This document shows, piece after piece, positions 50,101-63,867 of a DNA stretch of 64,000 nt. Below the pieces are notes generated by a model, which was not told the origin of the DNA, did no database searches, and saw only the letters and a program-made list of their open reading frames with translations. Origin of the DNA: Acanthaster planci (lineage: Eukaryota > Echinodermata > Asteroidea > Valvatida > Acanthasteridae). The translations under genes and the position numbers were made by a program. The first letter of the stretch is position 1, and each line of letters opens with the position of its first letter. The DNA lies in assembly GCF_001949145.1 (NCBI RefSeq), contig NW_019091357.1, positions 3,868,473-3,932,472 of the forward strand. The letters run 5' to 3'.

Positions 50101-53100
50101 CTACCGCGCGCACTCGAAGCACTCAGTCATTAAAGTCGTGTAACTCTACCTGTAACATCCTCGGACTCAGAATAGACTCGACCACAACTCTGATAATGTT
50201 CAGCAGCACCGACAGCAATGCCAAACATAAACATTATGTTGAATGTGATGTTTCTAAAGCTAAGCAAAAGAATTGTTATGAAATGGTGCGGCCGTGAATA
50301 ATCTGCTTCATATTTACATAGCTCAATGCCCAGAAGTGTATAAACGATTCTGCACGGAAGCTACATGTTACCGCCATCTTGTCTTATTTGCATGGCTACG
50401 CTCTCAAATTAATTCAGAATTCAGATTTAAACTCAGAAGTTTGAAACTAAAAAGCTCAGCAAACTGCAACGATTTTCCCAACCTAAGCAAAGGGGTTTGC
50501 AACCAAAATCCCCCACTGTCGAATCGGAGGCCTTCTTCAAGCTAGAACATTATAGGCAACCCGTTCCTCAAACTCAGTAATAGCCAACAAAACGACAAGT
50601 AAATCTATTACAGAAATCTGTTGAAAGAAAAAGTGCTAACGGCTGGTTTCGTGTGATCTGTCAACGCATTATGGTGACACAAAGAATGCACAGTATCAAT
50701 TGTCTAGGCCGATGTTATTCAACACTAATTCCATAGTTTAAAAATAATCTTTAGGCTCTGGATTCACCAATATGCTATATAATACCGCGCAACGTTGGCA
50801 GTGCACCTGACACGGCTTACCTCGTCTCCCTCAGGTTCATACTTCCTCGCCCCACAACGAAGTGGTTTCTTCAATTTCTCCGGTAGGCAGCAATACATGG
50901 CGTCGACCACTGGACACAGCAAGCGGGGGTCAACCTCCGAGGGCTTAGTATATCCTTCAAACATTGTTGGCAAACACAGCAACAACGTTACGTTGTACAT
51001 ATTAATGATTTCTTTTATACATTAATGAAGGGTTAAAGTCAATGTACTTGTTTTCTGTTAAGATGCAAGATCTGTCTCATTCAGAAGAGCAACATGCGTT
51101 GACCTGGGCAATACTGTTCAGCCTGCTACAGCTAAGAGCAAATCAGCAACAAGGGGCGGAGGTTCAATCAAATTTACTTCCTGAAGCCGCTGAAAAGGGT
51201 GGTATTATAATGAGGAGGTTACTCAAAAAATAAGTACCACAGTAACACGGACATGAGACTCATCGCAGACACGCTGCAAACAGAATGTGTACAATCTGCC
51301 TGGGATGTTCACGAGGAGAATGCTCATCCACTAGCAGCGTCCCTTAAAAGTTGCAATTGTGGGGGGGGGCAAAGGAGACGGACTGTTTGCCTACCAGTCA
51401 AAAAACTTGTTAACAGTCCAGTGCCAATAACTGTCAGCCAGGCTATGGCACTGTACCAGGCGTAGGAGACCGCGTAGAGTTGGGCTATGGCCGGCCTGGA
51501 GTAAAAGGAAGAGCCAAGAAAAATTGAATGGAAATACGAGTTCGTAACGGTGACTGACAAGCAAAGTATAGGCTGTGATATCAAGAGCGAAATGCCATTC
51601 TAGCATCATTGCAGTGCAGAGTTCATGACAGGTCTTCAAAAGATATCACAATCCTCTAAATGTCCACCAAAAGACACAAATCGATTCCTTTGTTGCCAAT
51701 CCTCAGCAAAAGGTGTCAAATCTCTCCAAATGACTTGGGACTGCAAATTTGAGATGGACTCGTTGGGGACCTGACTACCACACTACCCTACAGTCAGCGA
51801 GGACTGAAGAGAATGGATGGAATGGGTGACGATTAAGAAGAGTTTGCCCAACACCAAGTACCCACCTCTCAGTCGGCTCAGGCAGTGGGGTCGAGTAGTT
51901 CATCATGGTGGTGGGCATTTCCGTGGCCAAGACCCCGGTCGCATTCCAGGTCGCCTCGGTCGAGTTGAAGACCGGGCACTCGTCAACAGACAGCAGCGGC
52001 TTGTTCGGGTTGGCTGGTGGGTAGATCTGCGCGCCGATCCCGATCCAGAAAGTGAAGACCAGACCGCACACCAAGCCGGTGAGGGCACCCTGTTGAGAGA
52101 GAACACAAAATTGTGCTGAGCATGAGCGCCAGCTAGCCAAAAGGCAGAATTACAACATGATGGTTTTGAAATATATGAAAGAATTACTAAACTTTTCGGT
52201 GTTTTGTCATCTACTGTCACGGTTTCCTGACAATTGAAAATGCTTCCTCTAATTCCTCTTGACACTGCAAAACCAGGGGTGTTTATACACCAACATCCAC
52301 TTTTCAGCGGGGTTCAAATGTTCCTAGTTATTTCAATACTCTTAGTGTTACTTTGACCACCCTCCAGTGCACTGTAGCACTTGTAGGTATGTAAAGTAAC
52401 ACCAGCAGTGTTAAAGGAACACATTGTGGTCACACACCACCGTTTTTACAGTGTAAATTGTGGTTATTCACATGCAGGGTTGTTGCTTGACCTTGTGAAC
52501 AAAAACAAGGACCGTCCAACCATCACATTTAGGACAAGACCCGCCATCAACGTTATAGGAAATGCTCACCTTCCTTCAGGCTAGCATGTCATTATGTCAA
52601 CTTGACAGGTTTTAATCGTGTCGGTTCAGACAGCACATGATACTCACCGAACCAAACAAATGCATTAGCGCGATTGCCTGTTATATGAAACTATAAACAG
52701 TACACAATTTTTTTTTCGATCATTTATTCCTACCTTTGAGTTAGCCCAGGGGAAAAATATCGCCAAGCTGAAGAGCCCGAGAAGAGGTCCGCCAACAATG
52801 CCAAAGATACTCAAGGCAGCCTGATAAATGAGAACCAGAAAGAGTAATAAATTACACGAAAAGAACAAGATGCTCACATTGGTAGAGTCAACTGCATTTC
52901 GCTCCGACGAGCACTTAACGGGTACAGCTGCAACGAAACGTTTCTCCAAAACACACTTAATAACGTCTAATTTAACCTCTTTTGATTTTTTTATCACTAT
53001 TCAAAGCGTTTTGGGATACCTTTCCTTGGTTTTTATGCTGATAAGATTTAGATATTCATGAATAAAACTGGAATGTCATCTCCTGAAGAAGGCCTCAGTG

Positions 53101-56100
53101 TTACACAGGTTTTGTGCACAAAAACCTCTTGCGTTTTTGTGGACTTCATGGGGACTTCATAAGGAAAAAAATTAAACTCCAACGGGGTTCCTACCTGGAG
53201 CACATCTCCGAGCAAAGATGCAATGAAGGCCATGCCGATACAAAGCAATCCATATCCGGCAGCTAGGGGAAAAAAGACAAATAATGCACAAATAAATCAG
53301 CCGATTGGATAATCTACTATACTGCCTTAAAGAAATTGTAATTGTGGGTATCTCTTGAAACCTGCGAAAGGAATTCAAGATACCGGACCCCCCAAATCGA
53401 ACTCTTTAAAAAGGTCAATTTTTATGAAAATATCATAAGTTAGAATGATGTCTACAACTACTATATATGTGGTAATGGACGGACGCCAATTTTCGGGTCT
53501 TACACACTTAGTGGGAAGCATTTAGTTCATTGCTTTTACGTTTACTTAGTGCACCAAACCAAAACAAACCAATGGAGGAAATGTTTAAGGACACATACCC
53601 AGGCACTTGGTGATTTTGGTATACTTCTCTTCCTCAATGTTAGGCCGGATGGTCTTCACGATGTCCTCGCCAGTCACGGCGGCCAGCGAGTTCAGTCCAG
53701 ACGACACAGTGCTGCACGGAACAACCAGACACAACAAACAAACTTGTGAACTCGCATTTTGAAAACTTGAAATGCAATACATGCCACACTGAAATGTATA
53801 CAGGATATTTTCTGTCGTTGTTTAGACACTGACTCCTCGATCCAAGCATGGATGGCGCTGTGAATTGTAGAGACATACCACATACACTTGTCGAATGCTA
53901 TCTTTAACGAGGTTCTACTAAGGAAGCAAGCACCCACTATTTCCTATTATCACGAGTAACATAATGTATTCAAAAATCATAAAAACCTCAATCTCAAGTG
54001 TTTCTTTCTGCAGTACCTACGCCCCTTTTAAACGAAAACACATCGAAGAAAAGGTGTCGGTAAAGAGAGTTGCGAAAGCTGCTGAGAAGTATTTTTGTCC
54101 GGAATTGCGATTAACCTCTCACCTCAGCGCTGCACTGAAGACGGCCGACACCAACAGGCCCGGCAGTCCGGGGCTCTCGTGGAAGAGGTCCATCAAGAAA
54201 TACGGAACCAGCTGTCATTGTAGAAAAAAACAAAGCATAAAGATCACTGCACAACTGTAACTACATGTATAAATCTGTGTTGATTTCTTGAACAAGATCG
54301 CCAGACTGGACAGTGTCCAGTGCGTCGGCACAGCCCTGCCTTTGATGATCTACGGGCACTAAGTCATGATGTGACTGAACTATTTTTAAGTAGCACGCAT
54401 GTGGTGTCTGCGATTTCTTGTGAGATCAGCCAGTTATAACACAAGGACTAAACAGTCATAACTTTTCGTGACAAATGAGGTTCCAGCAGTTGGGAGCAAC
54501 TTGCTCTTCCTTGAAAGAAGACAAAGCAACACCCACAACCGACACATAATGCAACATTGCAACACTTCCTTAGGTAGGTTTCAACAGAGTCCCCTGCCGT
54601 GTCTGTGCTTTCCAATTATACAGGTTCCCAACAGCAACAAGCTCAATATACCTGGTCGGTGGAGTCCACGTACTTGAGGGTGTAAGGATCGCATCCAGCG
54701 TAGTTGGCGTACATCACGAGGCCAGCCAAACAAGCCAGAGACACCACGATCACCATCCCCACAACAGCCATGAACAAAGCTCTATGTAGGAGTCAGAGAT
54801 ATCACGGTTATAAGTACTGTACTTGTAATAATATGTCCTATATTCCTAAAGTGTACTCCATGCAGATGTAGATTGAAATAGCCACTCACAATTTAAACAA
54901 GTGCAAGTTGGTAATACCTACTCTATTACATCTCCCTGATACATTTTACATAAGCAATGCATAACTTAAAACGGAAATAGAGAGGCTGAGCTTTGCATGC
55001 GTCAATAGAATGATTTTCCGTCTGTGACCTCACCATTTGTATGTTTAAACATACAAATAAGTATCAGTCCACAATCATCATATGAATTTTGACAGCACCA
55101 TGTCCTTCTCAGGTCAATGTTATACCTCTGGTGTGTAGACAACTCCAAATCAATAAAGGAGAGCACTGAAATTCCCCAATCTGCGCCGCGAATATACTTA
55201 CAACTGGGCCACTGGTTCCCTGCCGCAGGTGAGGTAGCGCTGGACTTGTGCCTGGTTGACGCAGTAGACGGCCGACCAGGTGAAGGTGCCGCCGACCACC
55301 ACCGACCAGAAGGTGTGACGCACGGTGGGGTCTGGGTCGAAGCTGAGAAACAGAGGACGAAAAGAATGACAGTGGTTGTCAACTCAAAATGTCGGAAAGG
55401 TTTGCACCTCAAGAATCTGATGAATACTCATGACATGACAAGCTGGTTACTGAAGTCCCTCCAATAACTTTAATCGAGACCACGCTTTCTGCTCGATCTT
55501 GCAGCACGGAGACACTTTTTTGCGATGTAATGTCTTTCTGTCTACCATCACTTATACTGTGTAAATTTCCAGTCTGTTTTGTTTCGAAAAAATAAAAGAA
55601 TCACTAATTGGGAAGATCAAGTATGACGCCAACAGCGATAAAATATTGAACCCGGAAATATATGAACGCACCTTTTCTTCAGTGTCCATCTTTCCCCTTG
55701 TTTGTCATGGAGGAGAGAATGAAGCTGTTTCTTTAGCACAATTCTTGACATTTACCTTTTTTTACAAAAAGCCTTTTACATCAGCATGGCCACGCATATA
55801 TTGGCACTCAGAAGTGCAACGCTCATACACAATGCATTTGAATCGGTTTAAAATTGTCTTCGAAAGAGTATCTTTGCGAGCAGAACATTAAAACTTGCTC
55901 CATGTTACAAGGAGAGTGGAACTATTAGAAATTTGACTTTCATGGTGTATTCACTTTAAAGGATTCTCTACCATCCAGAGTTTCGCTATTTTCTTCATCA
56001 TTCGTTGGAACCTAGAAACGCAAATGCTTGGCAAAACGTCAAAGAAGTTCCTTGCTGACATACGGTACGATTCCTATTTTGTTTTCAATTACAGAACAAC

Positions 56101-58740
56101 GGATAGTATTTCGTGATGTCATTTCATATATTAAAGAACCTTTACGCCCTTATTCAACCCGTTTCCAGAACTGGACTTCAGTATGGACTCGACAACAAAC
56201 ACTTCTTGACGTGTCCATCGTTTACAGGACCCTGCCGCAATTTCAGGAGGATTTCGGTATCAGGCGCCGACTGACTGACTGCCTGTTGACAAACCAAGCA
56301 GCAGGCTAGCAGATGTTTCCCGAAAGTATAGGTAACACGCCTGTGTCGTGGGACCCTGACTTCAATATATTATCCATTACAGTGACAAATGAGGTCGTGT
56401 TCCCTAATCCAGACGGCAAGACATTTCTCCCTTAAACTGTGCCAACACAGCTTAGTGAAACACTACGTTTATACCAATCGGGGGATGACTACAGAAAAAT
56501 TTAGGCTACGGAATCATGGCTATGATGTTATGGACACTCTCAGATCACTCGCACATATCCATTTACAACTCCAACCCTGAGACGAAACTTTCAAGGCTTA
56601 TGTATGGTGACCTAAACTTTACAATGACAAGTTAGGTACATGCACTTTCTGACGATCATTTTGACTGGCAGGATATTATCAAAACATTTAAACAATGCTG
56701 CACCGACAAGGAATTCGTACAAGAATGGATGTTGAAAGGAAATACACAAAAAATACAGCTGCCATATTGACAAGCTGAATGCTACATTGTTGTGCCTTGG
56801 TTCAAAGTCAATTTAGAGATCGAAAGTTCGTTGGGCAAGCAAAAATGGCTTTATACTTTTATTTGGGCGTCCTTAGTTCAATCAATGGCTCTCACGACCA
56901 ACACGTGTTTTTGGCCCCAGTCTGATCACAGGAAAAAAATACGTCGCCGACCCTGTACGGCATTTCTACCAAGCTAAAATAAGATAATAATCTTATATAG
57001 GAGTTTCCGAGAGCAACCAAATGATTTTGTACTCACTTGTTTTCTGGACCGACCAACCCTCCCTTAAAGTAAAAAAAATGACGGGCGCACTATAGGTAGG
57101 TAATTTATTTCAAGATGTACTTTGAGTCAGGGAGATGTTAATTTTTGCTTACTAATATCTTTACCACTCGACCGCCGAGCTTGCCGGGGTCGCCTGCCCA
57201 GTCCGAGTCAGACGGAGCAGCGGGTACCGAAAGAGTTCGCAGTACCCGCCCAATAAAGCTTGTGGATTTTTCTCAAACTCTCCGACAAGCTCTGAGTATA
57301 CAGTGTTTATACACGGGGTAAGGGCAAAACCTGTAATTAAAAATTAGGTTATATATCAAACCTCAATTTGATTTCTCTCTTGGCATCGGGCTGCAACATA
57401 CGAATACTGTGTAAAATGGAAACCAAAGATGGGAATCTTTTTTTTTCACTCCGTTTGAAAACTGTTCCGGGATCATAGACGAAGCTGAAGCAAAAACAAG
57501 AACTTTAAAAAGAGGAGGGCTCCTGATCGCCGTATCCAACTCACTTGAAGAAGTCGATTCGACCCCCTTCCTCGGCTATGTTCCAGACGTTTGTAATACC
57601 TCCCAAGCGCATGCTTCCTGCAATAATGAGGGCAAGGAAGCCGCTGATCATGATGCACACCTGGAAGACATCGGTCCACAGCACCGCCTTCATCCCACCC
57701 TGCCGTACAAAAAGAAACGGGGGACGGGGCACCAGACCAGTGAGCTTTCGTGAGATTCGGGATAAAAGGGGTCATAAATATCTGCAGCAAGGAGTCTCCG
57801 ATAATGACGGTATGGCCAAAGTCTATACGCTAGAGATCATATGTAAAGCACAACTCTACAAACATTACAAAGCTCGCACGAAGACAGGTATGTCGATGTG
57901 GTGACACGCACGGGACAGACCAACATGCTTAAGTTAATCGTAGTCTGAAGGGGGAATTCAAACGCGACAGAGCCCCAAACTTACAATTGTCGTGTAGAAG
58001 GTGCACACGAGGCCGATGGCAACGACAGAGCCCCAGAGGTGAAGGCCAGTCACTAAGAAAGTAAAAAAAAAAACAAATTTGCAGACCATCGAACTGATTC
58101 AAACAACGGAGTGGTTGAAAAATGAGATCCTGAAATCTAAATGCAGTCAACTAAAATATGTAAATGTACTTTAAAGCGGCTTGATTGCAACAGGTCAATC
58201 ATGCTTTTCCTAGCGCTAGGGAATTACATCCAACAGCTGCCTTTACGGGACTTTGTGTTGGGATAAACCAAAGGTTTGCCTATAACTGACAAGAAAGTGC
58301 GCATCATACCCGCACTGAGAGCAAGCGCTGGTGCGTAGATCACTATACCCATGTAGATGATCTGGAAAAAAAAGAAAATCAAAATAGGGCCAATTTAAGT
58401 TTTGTAAAATCTTGTTTCACTAATGATAAGGGCGCTAATGAGCTATTTGATTCCAAAGAGGTTTACACACAGCGAACACTGAATGTTTTTCTGAGAAATA
58501 AAGCTTATGTATTTCCCCTTTTCTTTGAACAGTGAAGATGATTTTCTTTCTCGACTCTGCATGTACATATATTTAATGGTCACCCAGTTCAACGTTGGAG
58601 GTAAACACGCACTGCAAATGTCAACATCCGAAACGGTCTTTCGAAAACATCTCAACACAGGGCACCGAACTCACCATTTGAAGGAAGAAAGTCATCATGC
58701 CGCATATGCGTAGGACTTTGTTGAAACGTAGTTCCAAGTA
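47199..58740 (-). CDS. SLC5A8-like: Gene E: SMCT-type sodium/monocarboxylate symporter, exons 2-15 (exon 1 outside window)
   Basis: Fourteen exons in transcription order: 58675-58740, 58310-58361, 57985-58052, 57545-57699, 55202-55342, 54652-54781, 54123-54211, 53599-53711, 53195-53262, 52734-52820, 51866-52089, 51395-51495, 50821-50954, 47199-47354. They join in frame to 527 codons plus TAA, starting at the equivalent of gene B exon 2 ([11 protein letters not shown]). The exon encoding TM1-TM3 is not found up to 64000, so intron 1 exceeds 5.2 kb. Exons 7 and 10 are 6 and 3 bases shorter than in B-D; exons 12 and 14 are longer. Signatures: [38 protein letters not shown], sequons NST and NAT, and [14 protein letters not shown]. 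The last exon follows a 3.5-kb intron and encodes a charged tail with a PPPY motif and a C-terminus NTKL (PDZ-ligand-like). It is the most divergent copy. The last exon rests on frame, acceptor and composition, so it is less certain. Confidence 0.87.
47581..47740. mobile_element. Foldback MITE, copy 1 (gene E intron 14)
   Basis: About 160 bases with long imperfect inverted ends: AGAGAGTGGCGCC followed by TTTGGAACCAAAATGGC on the left. On the right, read on the other strand, GAAAGAGTTGCGAC is followed by TTGGAAACAAAATGG. A second copy of equal length is at 49014-49174. TA dinucleotides flank both copies, compatible with a Tc1/mariner-type target, but this is tentative. Confidence 0.55.
47841..47982. 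mobile_element. Foldback MITE related to 2155-2300 (gene E intron 14)
   Basis: The left end TGCCTGTTTGTTTCACGCGG and the right end on the opposite strand (TGCCATATTTGTTTCACACGG) form an inverted repeat that continues into GATC-rich arms. The terminal TTTGTTTCACACGGAT block is shared with the element in gene A intron 11. No clear target duplication; limits approximate. Confidence 0.5.
49014..49174. mobile_element. Foldback MITE, copy 2 (gene E intron 14)
   Basis: Same structure as 47581-47740: left AAGAGTAGCGCC then TCTGGAACGAAAATGGC; right, read on the other strand, GAGAGAGTGGCGAC then TTGGAACCAAAATGGCGG. About 161 bases, non-coding. Confidence 0.55.
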
Positions 58741-59149
58741 CTAAATTTGAATCAAAGAAAGAAGGTCTTTGGTAAGCACACACACAATAGATTCACTGTA
58801 GATCTTCTTGTTGCTATTTGGTTAACCCAGGTTAACCCATGGTTTCACCCGCGCAAGCTTTCGCCAAGCCGGGTATCTTCAGAGCTGGCCGTGAACGGTT
58901 TTTTGAAAGTCTAGATGAAATGTCTGCATATTGTGTATATACTGCCAAAGAAAAAATAGGCAAAATGTCTGGTATAGTAGTAATGCAGTCACCTTCCACA
59001 AGCACTTCGCCAGGACCAGTCATTGGCAACATGTGAAAGACAAAGATATGCAAACACAGTACAATTAAGCATTACCGGAATGAAGTATTTTATTATCACA
59101 ACTTTTCCCCTGGGAGCTCAGATGCTATTTGGAGTGTTTCATTGGCCCA

Positions 59150-59236
59150 GTGAGCAGGGGTAATAATAATGGAAAGCGCTTTGATCAAAGTTAGTTAAAG
59201 GCGCTTTATAACCACTCTTGTTATTATTATTATTAC
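59150..59236. repeat. Retroposon 3' end with (TTA)n tail
   Basis: GGAAAGCGCTTTGATCAAAG and AAAGGCGCTTTATAACC lie just before TTATTATTATTATTA; TAATAATAAT precedes them. AAAGCGCTTTATAA-type ends with ATT repeats are a common feature of invertebrate and fish retroposon tails. Family not determined. Confidence 0.4.
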
Positions 59237-60249
59237 AAATAGGTCATTTGGGAGACACTTTGTGGTAAATTTTTCAGCCTTAGGGAGACATTGGCCGAAT
59301 TTGACTGTCCAAATTTTGAGAGATGATAGATTGGGACTAAAATGAAAACATGTAAAGTTTGGTTAAGATCAGATAAGCGAATATTGAATTATGGGACAGT
59401 ACATTTGAAAAAAAATTTGTGCACGTTTTTATGGGAATGTCTCCCTAATGACCCATTTTTGGTAAATATTATTTATTATTTCTGTTTGATTATTATTACT
59501 GCTGGTGCTTGTCATTTCTCTGTTACATCACACTGACTTACTGACCACGCACACAAGCATGAATTACACCCAATGAAAGAGCATGTTTAATTGAAAACAT
59601 ATCTATTTCTATTCTTTTTACATCGCTTGTGAGCTTCGTTTACCGTGTAGTGTAAGTCATTACTAAACCATTCATTCCCATTTACACTGCTAAACAAAGC
59701 TTTGAACGAAATGACTCAGTGTAAATCTAGATAGGGGTCTGGGCATTTTGTGGGCAGAGCAAATGTTTGAAGAGTATAGTTCCTTTCTAATGTAGGCATT
59801 AAGCAGCGCACATGTACATGTACATGTAGAAACGAGAAATGGCAAATTTGCTACTGTTCCTTGTTTTACAAACTAGAGCCTACTACTTTGCTTTTCACTG
59901 CCCGCAACTACAATTGCCAAACTGCATCACCGCGTGCTGTCAGGTTCGAATCTCAATTTTGTAAAACAAAAAATAAATAGGCCTAAATGAAAATAAAATC
60001 CTCCTTATCATCGCAGATATATACAGTATATTATTCAATGCAGGTCTCGAATTTCAGTGACTCCATTCGGTGGCCAAGTTGTGGATACTATCCAGGGGCG
60101 TGTTTTGCAGTATTCGGGCATGCTTCGGGTCACGACATCGTGTACATGTACATGTTCTGTACTTATATGTACTTCAGAGTGGTACATGGTTGCCGCAGCG
60201 TATGAATGGGGTCGCAAATAGACCAGCAGCCCCATGGGGATAGTTTGCA

Positions 60250-60412
60250 AAAACTAATGGAGAAAATCACCGACGCGGGAGAGATTTCTGAAGATCGTTA
60301 CCAACATGAAGGTTACACCTCTCAGTATTGGAAACTGCCTTGCAATACATGAATATATTCTTCAACAGGAAAGTGATAAATGGACAACCATTGTTAACAG
60401 AGAACAACATGA
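60250..60412 (+). repeat. Local direct duplication, copy 1
   Basis: AAAACTAATGGAGAAAAT, GATTTCTGAAGATCGTTACC, TTCTTCAACAGGAAAGTGAT and ATTGTTAACAGAGAACA occur in the same order here and at 60631-60783. This copy contains extra sequence after CGTTACC and has a stop after about 31 codons from its ATG, so it is not open across the unit. Confidence 0.6.
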
Positions 60413-60639
60413 TTTCAGATGCTTAATTCTCCCATGGTAGATCTGCAGAAAAGGCAGCTGCCCCAGTACAGTGTACAAACCGTGGGAGCACGTACTTCAC
60501 TGGTTAGCCCTGCAATGTTCAAGGTAATCGTCAAAGTCGAATTGTTCTTTGCAAAAGGCCTACAAATTCCAACCTTCCAATGTGACTAGCATGAATGTTG
60601 CTGACAGAAATGCACTCTTGACATCACTAACAAAAACTA

Positions 60640-60819
60640 ATGGAGAAAATAACTGACGCGAGACAGATTTCTGAAGATCGTTACCATACACTTCTCGGTA
60701 TTGAAAGCTGCCATGCAATAAATGAATACGTTCTTCAACAGGAAAGTGATATATGGACAACTATTGTTAACAGAGAACACGTGCTGCGTGTAATAGGAAG
60801 TTACACGCAGCACGAGTGA
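60640..60819 (+). other. Local direct duplication, copy 2, with a 59-codon open frame
   Basis: This copy of the repeat at 60250-60412 stays open from ATG 60640 to TGA 60817-60819 (59 residues, starting MEKITDARQISEDRY and ending SYTQHE). The frame is rich in charged residues and has no recognisable domain. It may be a fragment of an old gene or repeat protein; I do not recognise it. Confidence 0.2.
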
Positions 60820-63707
60820 ACACAGTGGGCTTTTATCTTCACTAGCCAACCGTCTGCCACATTACAGTGGTACGGCAATCCAATGGCCTACTTCTCTTTG
60901 GTAATTTCAATGCCGTTTCAAGTTTGTCTGCGAATTCACTTGGCCTACTTTAATAGCGCAGGCGTGCCAGACATAAACACAGTCAAAACGATTATCTGCG
61001 AATGCAGCTTATTTGGTACATGTATAAAAAGTGCAATTAAAGTGCCCTTCTGCGGTGACCAGTAGATTTCGCAAGATTCTAGACTTTTTAGAGTTCCGTT
61101 TCTGGTGCATGCGACTGTCTCTATTCTGTCTGATTTCTGGACGCTTTGCCAAAAACTAAAGTTTGAATTTGGTTAAATAAGGGAATGAATATGTGCTTCA
61201 CCGGTACTGGCCGATGAGAATGGACACTTATAATAAAACCTGAGCCTATGGCGAGGGACAACACTCTACTTTTTTTCTCATCTTTATGCTAGTTTTTGAG
61301 GGGTTACTCTCCACACCTCCAATGACCCATTACTCTAGAAATTGAACGATGGACATCCAGCATGCGTCACTTCAGGGCCAGTAGGCTTATGTACTTGTAA
61401 AATCAGACGCCAATTCAGAGCGGTCTAACCATGGTTTAATAACGCTTGCGAACGAGCAACTAGACAGGTCTACCAACAGCCGCCCCCCTGGACGGACACG
61501 TCCCCGGGGACCCTGGGAAAGGAGCGTTGGCCGATTCGGGAGCGCCTTTGCTCGAGCATGACATTGTTGCACGAAAGATTGCCCAACCTGACACCAATTG
61601 TGTGTGAAATCACACCGGTTAAAACCTCACCATTATTACTATGGCCTATAACATGTATCATAACTCGCAAGACCCAGTTTTCTCTTTTCCACTGCCAGCC
61701 ACTGAGATAGACAATCCTCATTATGACAATTTACATTAAAAACTTGCACACTTTAAAGAAAAAATATATCCACTATTTTCATCCTGAAATTCGAAAATCT
61801 TCCTCTCACAGTAGGTTGAAGAACAAACTCAAAAAACTCTTTCTACCGTAAGGCACGACGGACGAATGACTCCGTAGCAATCCCTTGACATGCAGGTCTG
61901 TGCTTTCAGATATTGACGGAAAACAAACGAAGCAAGCCAACACCTCAACACCTAAACTAAACTGAGAAGTCCATAGGACGGTAACACAATTCAAGTCTTG
62001 AAAAGTGAATAAAGAGACAAAAGCGATAAAATATATAAAAGAAAAAATGCATGAGAATGCTCTCGCCCACAGAGTAGTTAAAAAAGACAGTGTCTCAACA
62101 GGCGGTCATCTTGCTTTCCACAAGTCCACATATGTCGAAACTTCACTTCAGGAAGCAGTCATCCTGAGCTCACTAATTCGACTGCCTATGCGGTTGAGTC
62201 GACTTAATTTCCACTGCAATTTTATGTCGATAAATGGCGTTACAATATATGTCGGCAACTGGATAAGCGGCACTCGCACTATAGTACCTGTATGCTCTCC
62301 CAAAGGACGTCATATCTGTACGCACACAAAATTGAAGAATGTTTGATCTTTAGATCTTTTGTAGCATTTTTGGACTGGTCAAGTTTTTCGGGAATCGATA
62401 CTGCAGCAACAAATTTTTGGAAATTGATTTTGCATGTCTAGTCCTCTGATCCTTGTACGTTATATTATGGAACACCAACCATTCGACCATTGCATTTTAC
62501 ACATCCATTGTTCAATAACTCTTCAGCCAGCTGAGGGCAGACATCGAAGCTCGCCCCAGTTTGCCACTTTCTTCCAGATAATTGAGTCTGGTTGTGCTGG
62601 TCGGTTAAGGTCCTACAACCAGCACTTAAGTTCCGTGTAGACAGCAACTGGACAATCACATTAGATGTTACATGTCTTGAAAGAGCGAGCCCCACTTACC
62701 CGGTTGTCGCTCTCTGACCTACAAAATCTTCATTAAAATACGCGAAAGTGGGCAAAATAAGTGAGTAGAATACAATTTGGCCTAAATAGGCGAAATACTC
62801 CGAGATTACAGTACGGTCATATTTTTTATCCAAACCTATCTGTGTCCTGGCGTAAATCAGCACTGTCACAAAGCAGCTTATTTATTATTTTATTATTACC
62901 TAAAATACACATGAAGATTACGACATGCCTGCATTTAATGCATCAATTTTCATTGTGTACTGAAAAATTGATGAAAATGATAGCAGTTAACAGTTTGAGG
63001 TTCGACAACAACGTCGGATGTTTGCTGGGTCGTGAGTGTGATGCCAACACAGTAGTGACGTCTCGTCCGGCTAGCCTAAGACCACTCTCATTTTGTCTAC
63101 AACTTGTGTGGGCGGCCAAAGTTTGCAGAAATATCGACTTTCGGCTGGTTTTCGATTTTACCTCCAATTTGATCAAAACGGACATTTGTCCCATTATTTT
63201 AAATAGAGTTGTATTTTCATTTAGTATTTGGTAGTACGTGGTTTATATATCTGGTGTTCTGATAGCTGCGTGGAATTTATTTTCTTATTAATTAATTTCA
63301 ATTTTTAATTATTCTTTAAATTTGGTACCAACGGCCAACCATAGTTTTACCAGCCACTTGTAGAAAAAAACAAGACTGTGACGTCAAAAGACCTGACCCT
63401 ATAAGGGTTACAATCAAGACAATTATTACTGGGCAGAAATACTACAGTCGCCTGCGGACAGACCATGGAACAAGAAACGGGGCAGCCGCACCCGTACCCC
63501 AGGCTGGTTCAATCAAAGTCCGGCTGAATTGGTTGCACAGTTCCTGGGCGGCCTTCGTTCCTTCCCCTGCCCTTTCAGGGAACAAGGACTGCCTGATTTC
63601 GTTGCCGACCTGTATCCATGACTATGATTTCCTTGAACCTTCATTGGATAGGGCACAACCACTCGCGCTGGATAAAAGTTTACGAGTTAGGCAACAAGCA
63701 ACCCACA

Positions 63708-63867
63708 ATGTCTTCTACGGTCTGTACTTCCCATGCGCAAAATGTTATGGAGGAGCTCTGCCCATCCAACGCCTGTGCCAGAGAAAGGTCTGCTTGGCTG
63801 TTGGCAACCAGTCGTCCAGACAGTTCTGCACGAGCCTGTACCACCACAGAGAAAAAATATCTCTTTG
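63708..63867 (+). other. Candidate first coding exon of an unidentified gene
   Basis: An ATG at 63708 opens a frame (MSSTVCTSHAQNVM, later a Cys/Ser/Arg-rich stretch) that runs to a GTAAGT donor at 63868. Composition is more gene-like (mixed codons, several Cys) than its surroundings. No domain is recognised, and a continuation exon would lie beyond the window. Could be chance. Confidence 0.18.

Noticed and set aside
61387-61572. GC-rich frame on the minus strand with Arg/Pro/Gly content
   Set aside because: Short, with both strands open because of GC content; no motif, splice context or similarity to the transporter exon 1.
62761-63234. 157-codon plus-strand ORF
   Set aside because: No recognisable domain, Kozak context or splice partners. 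AT-rich surroundings make a chance frame likely, though it could be part of a repeat.
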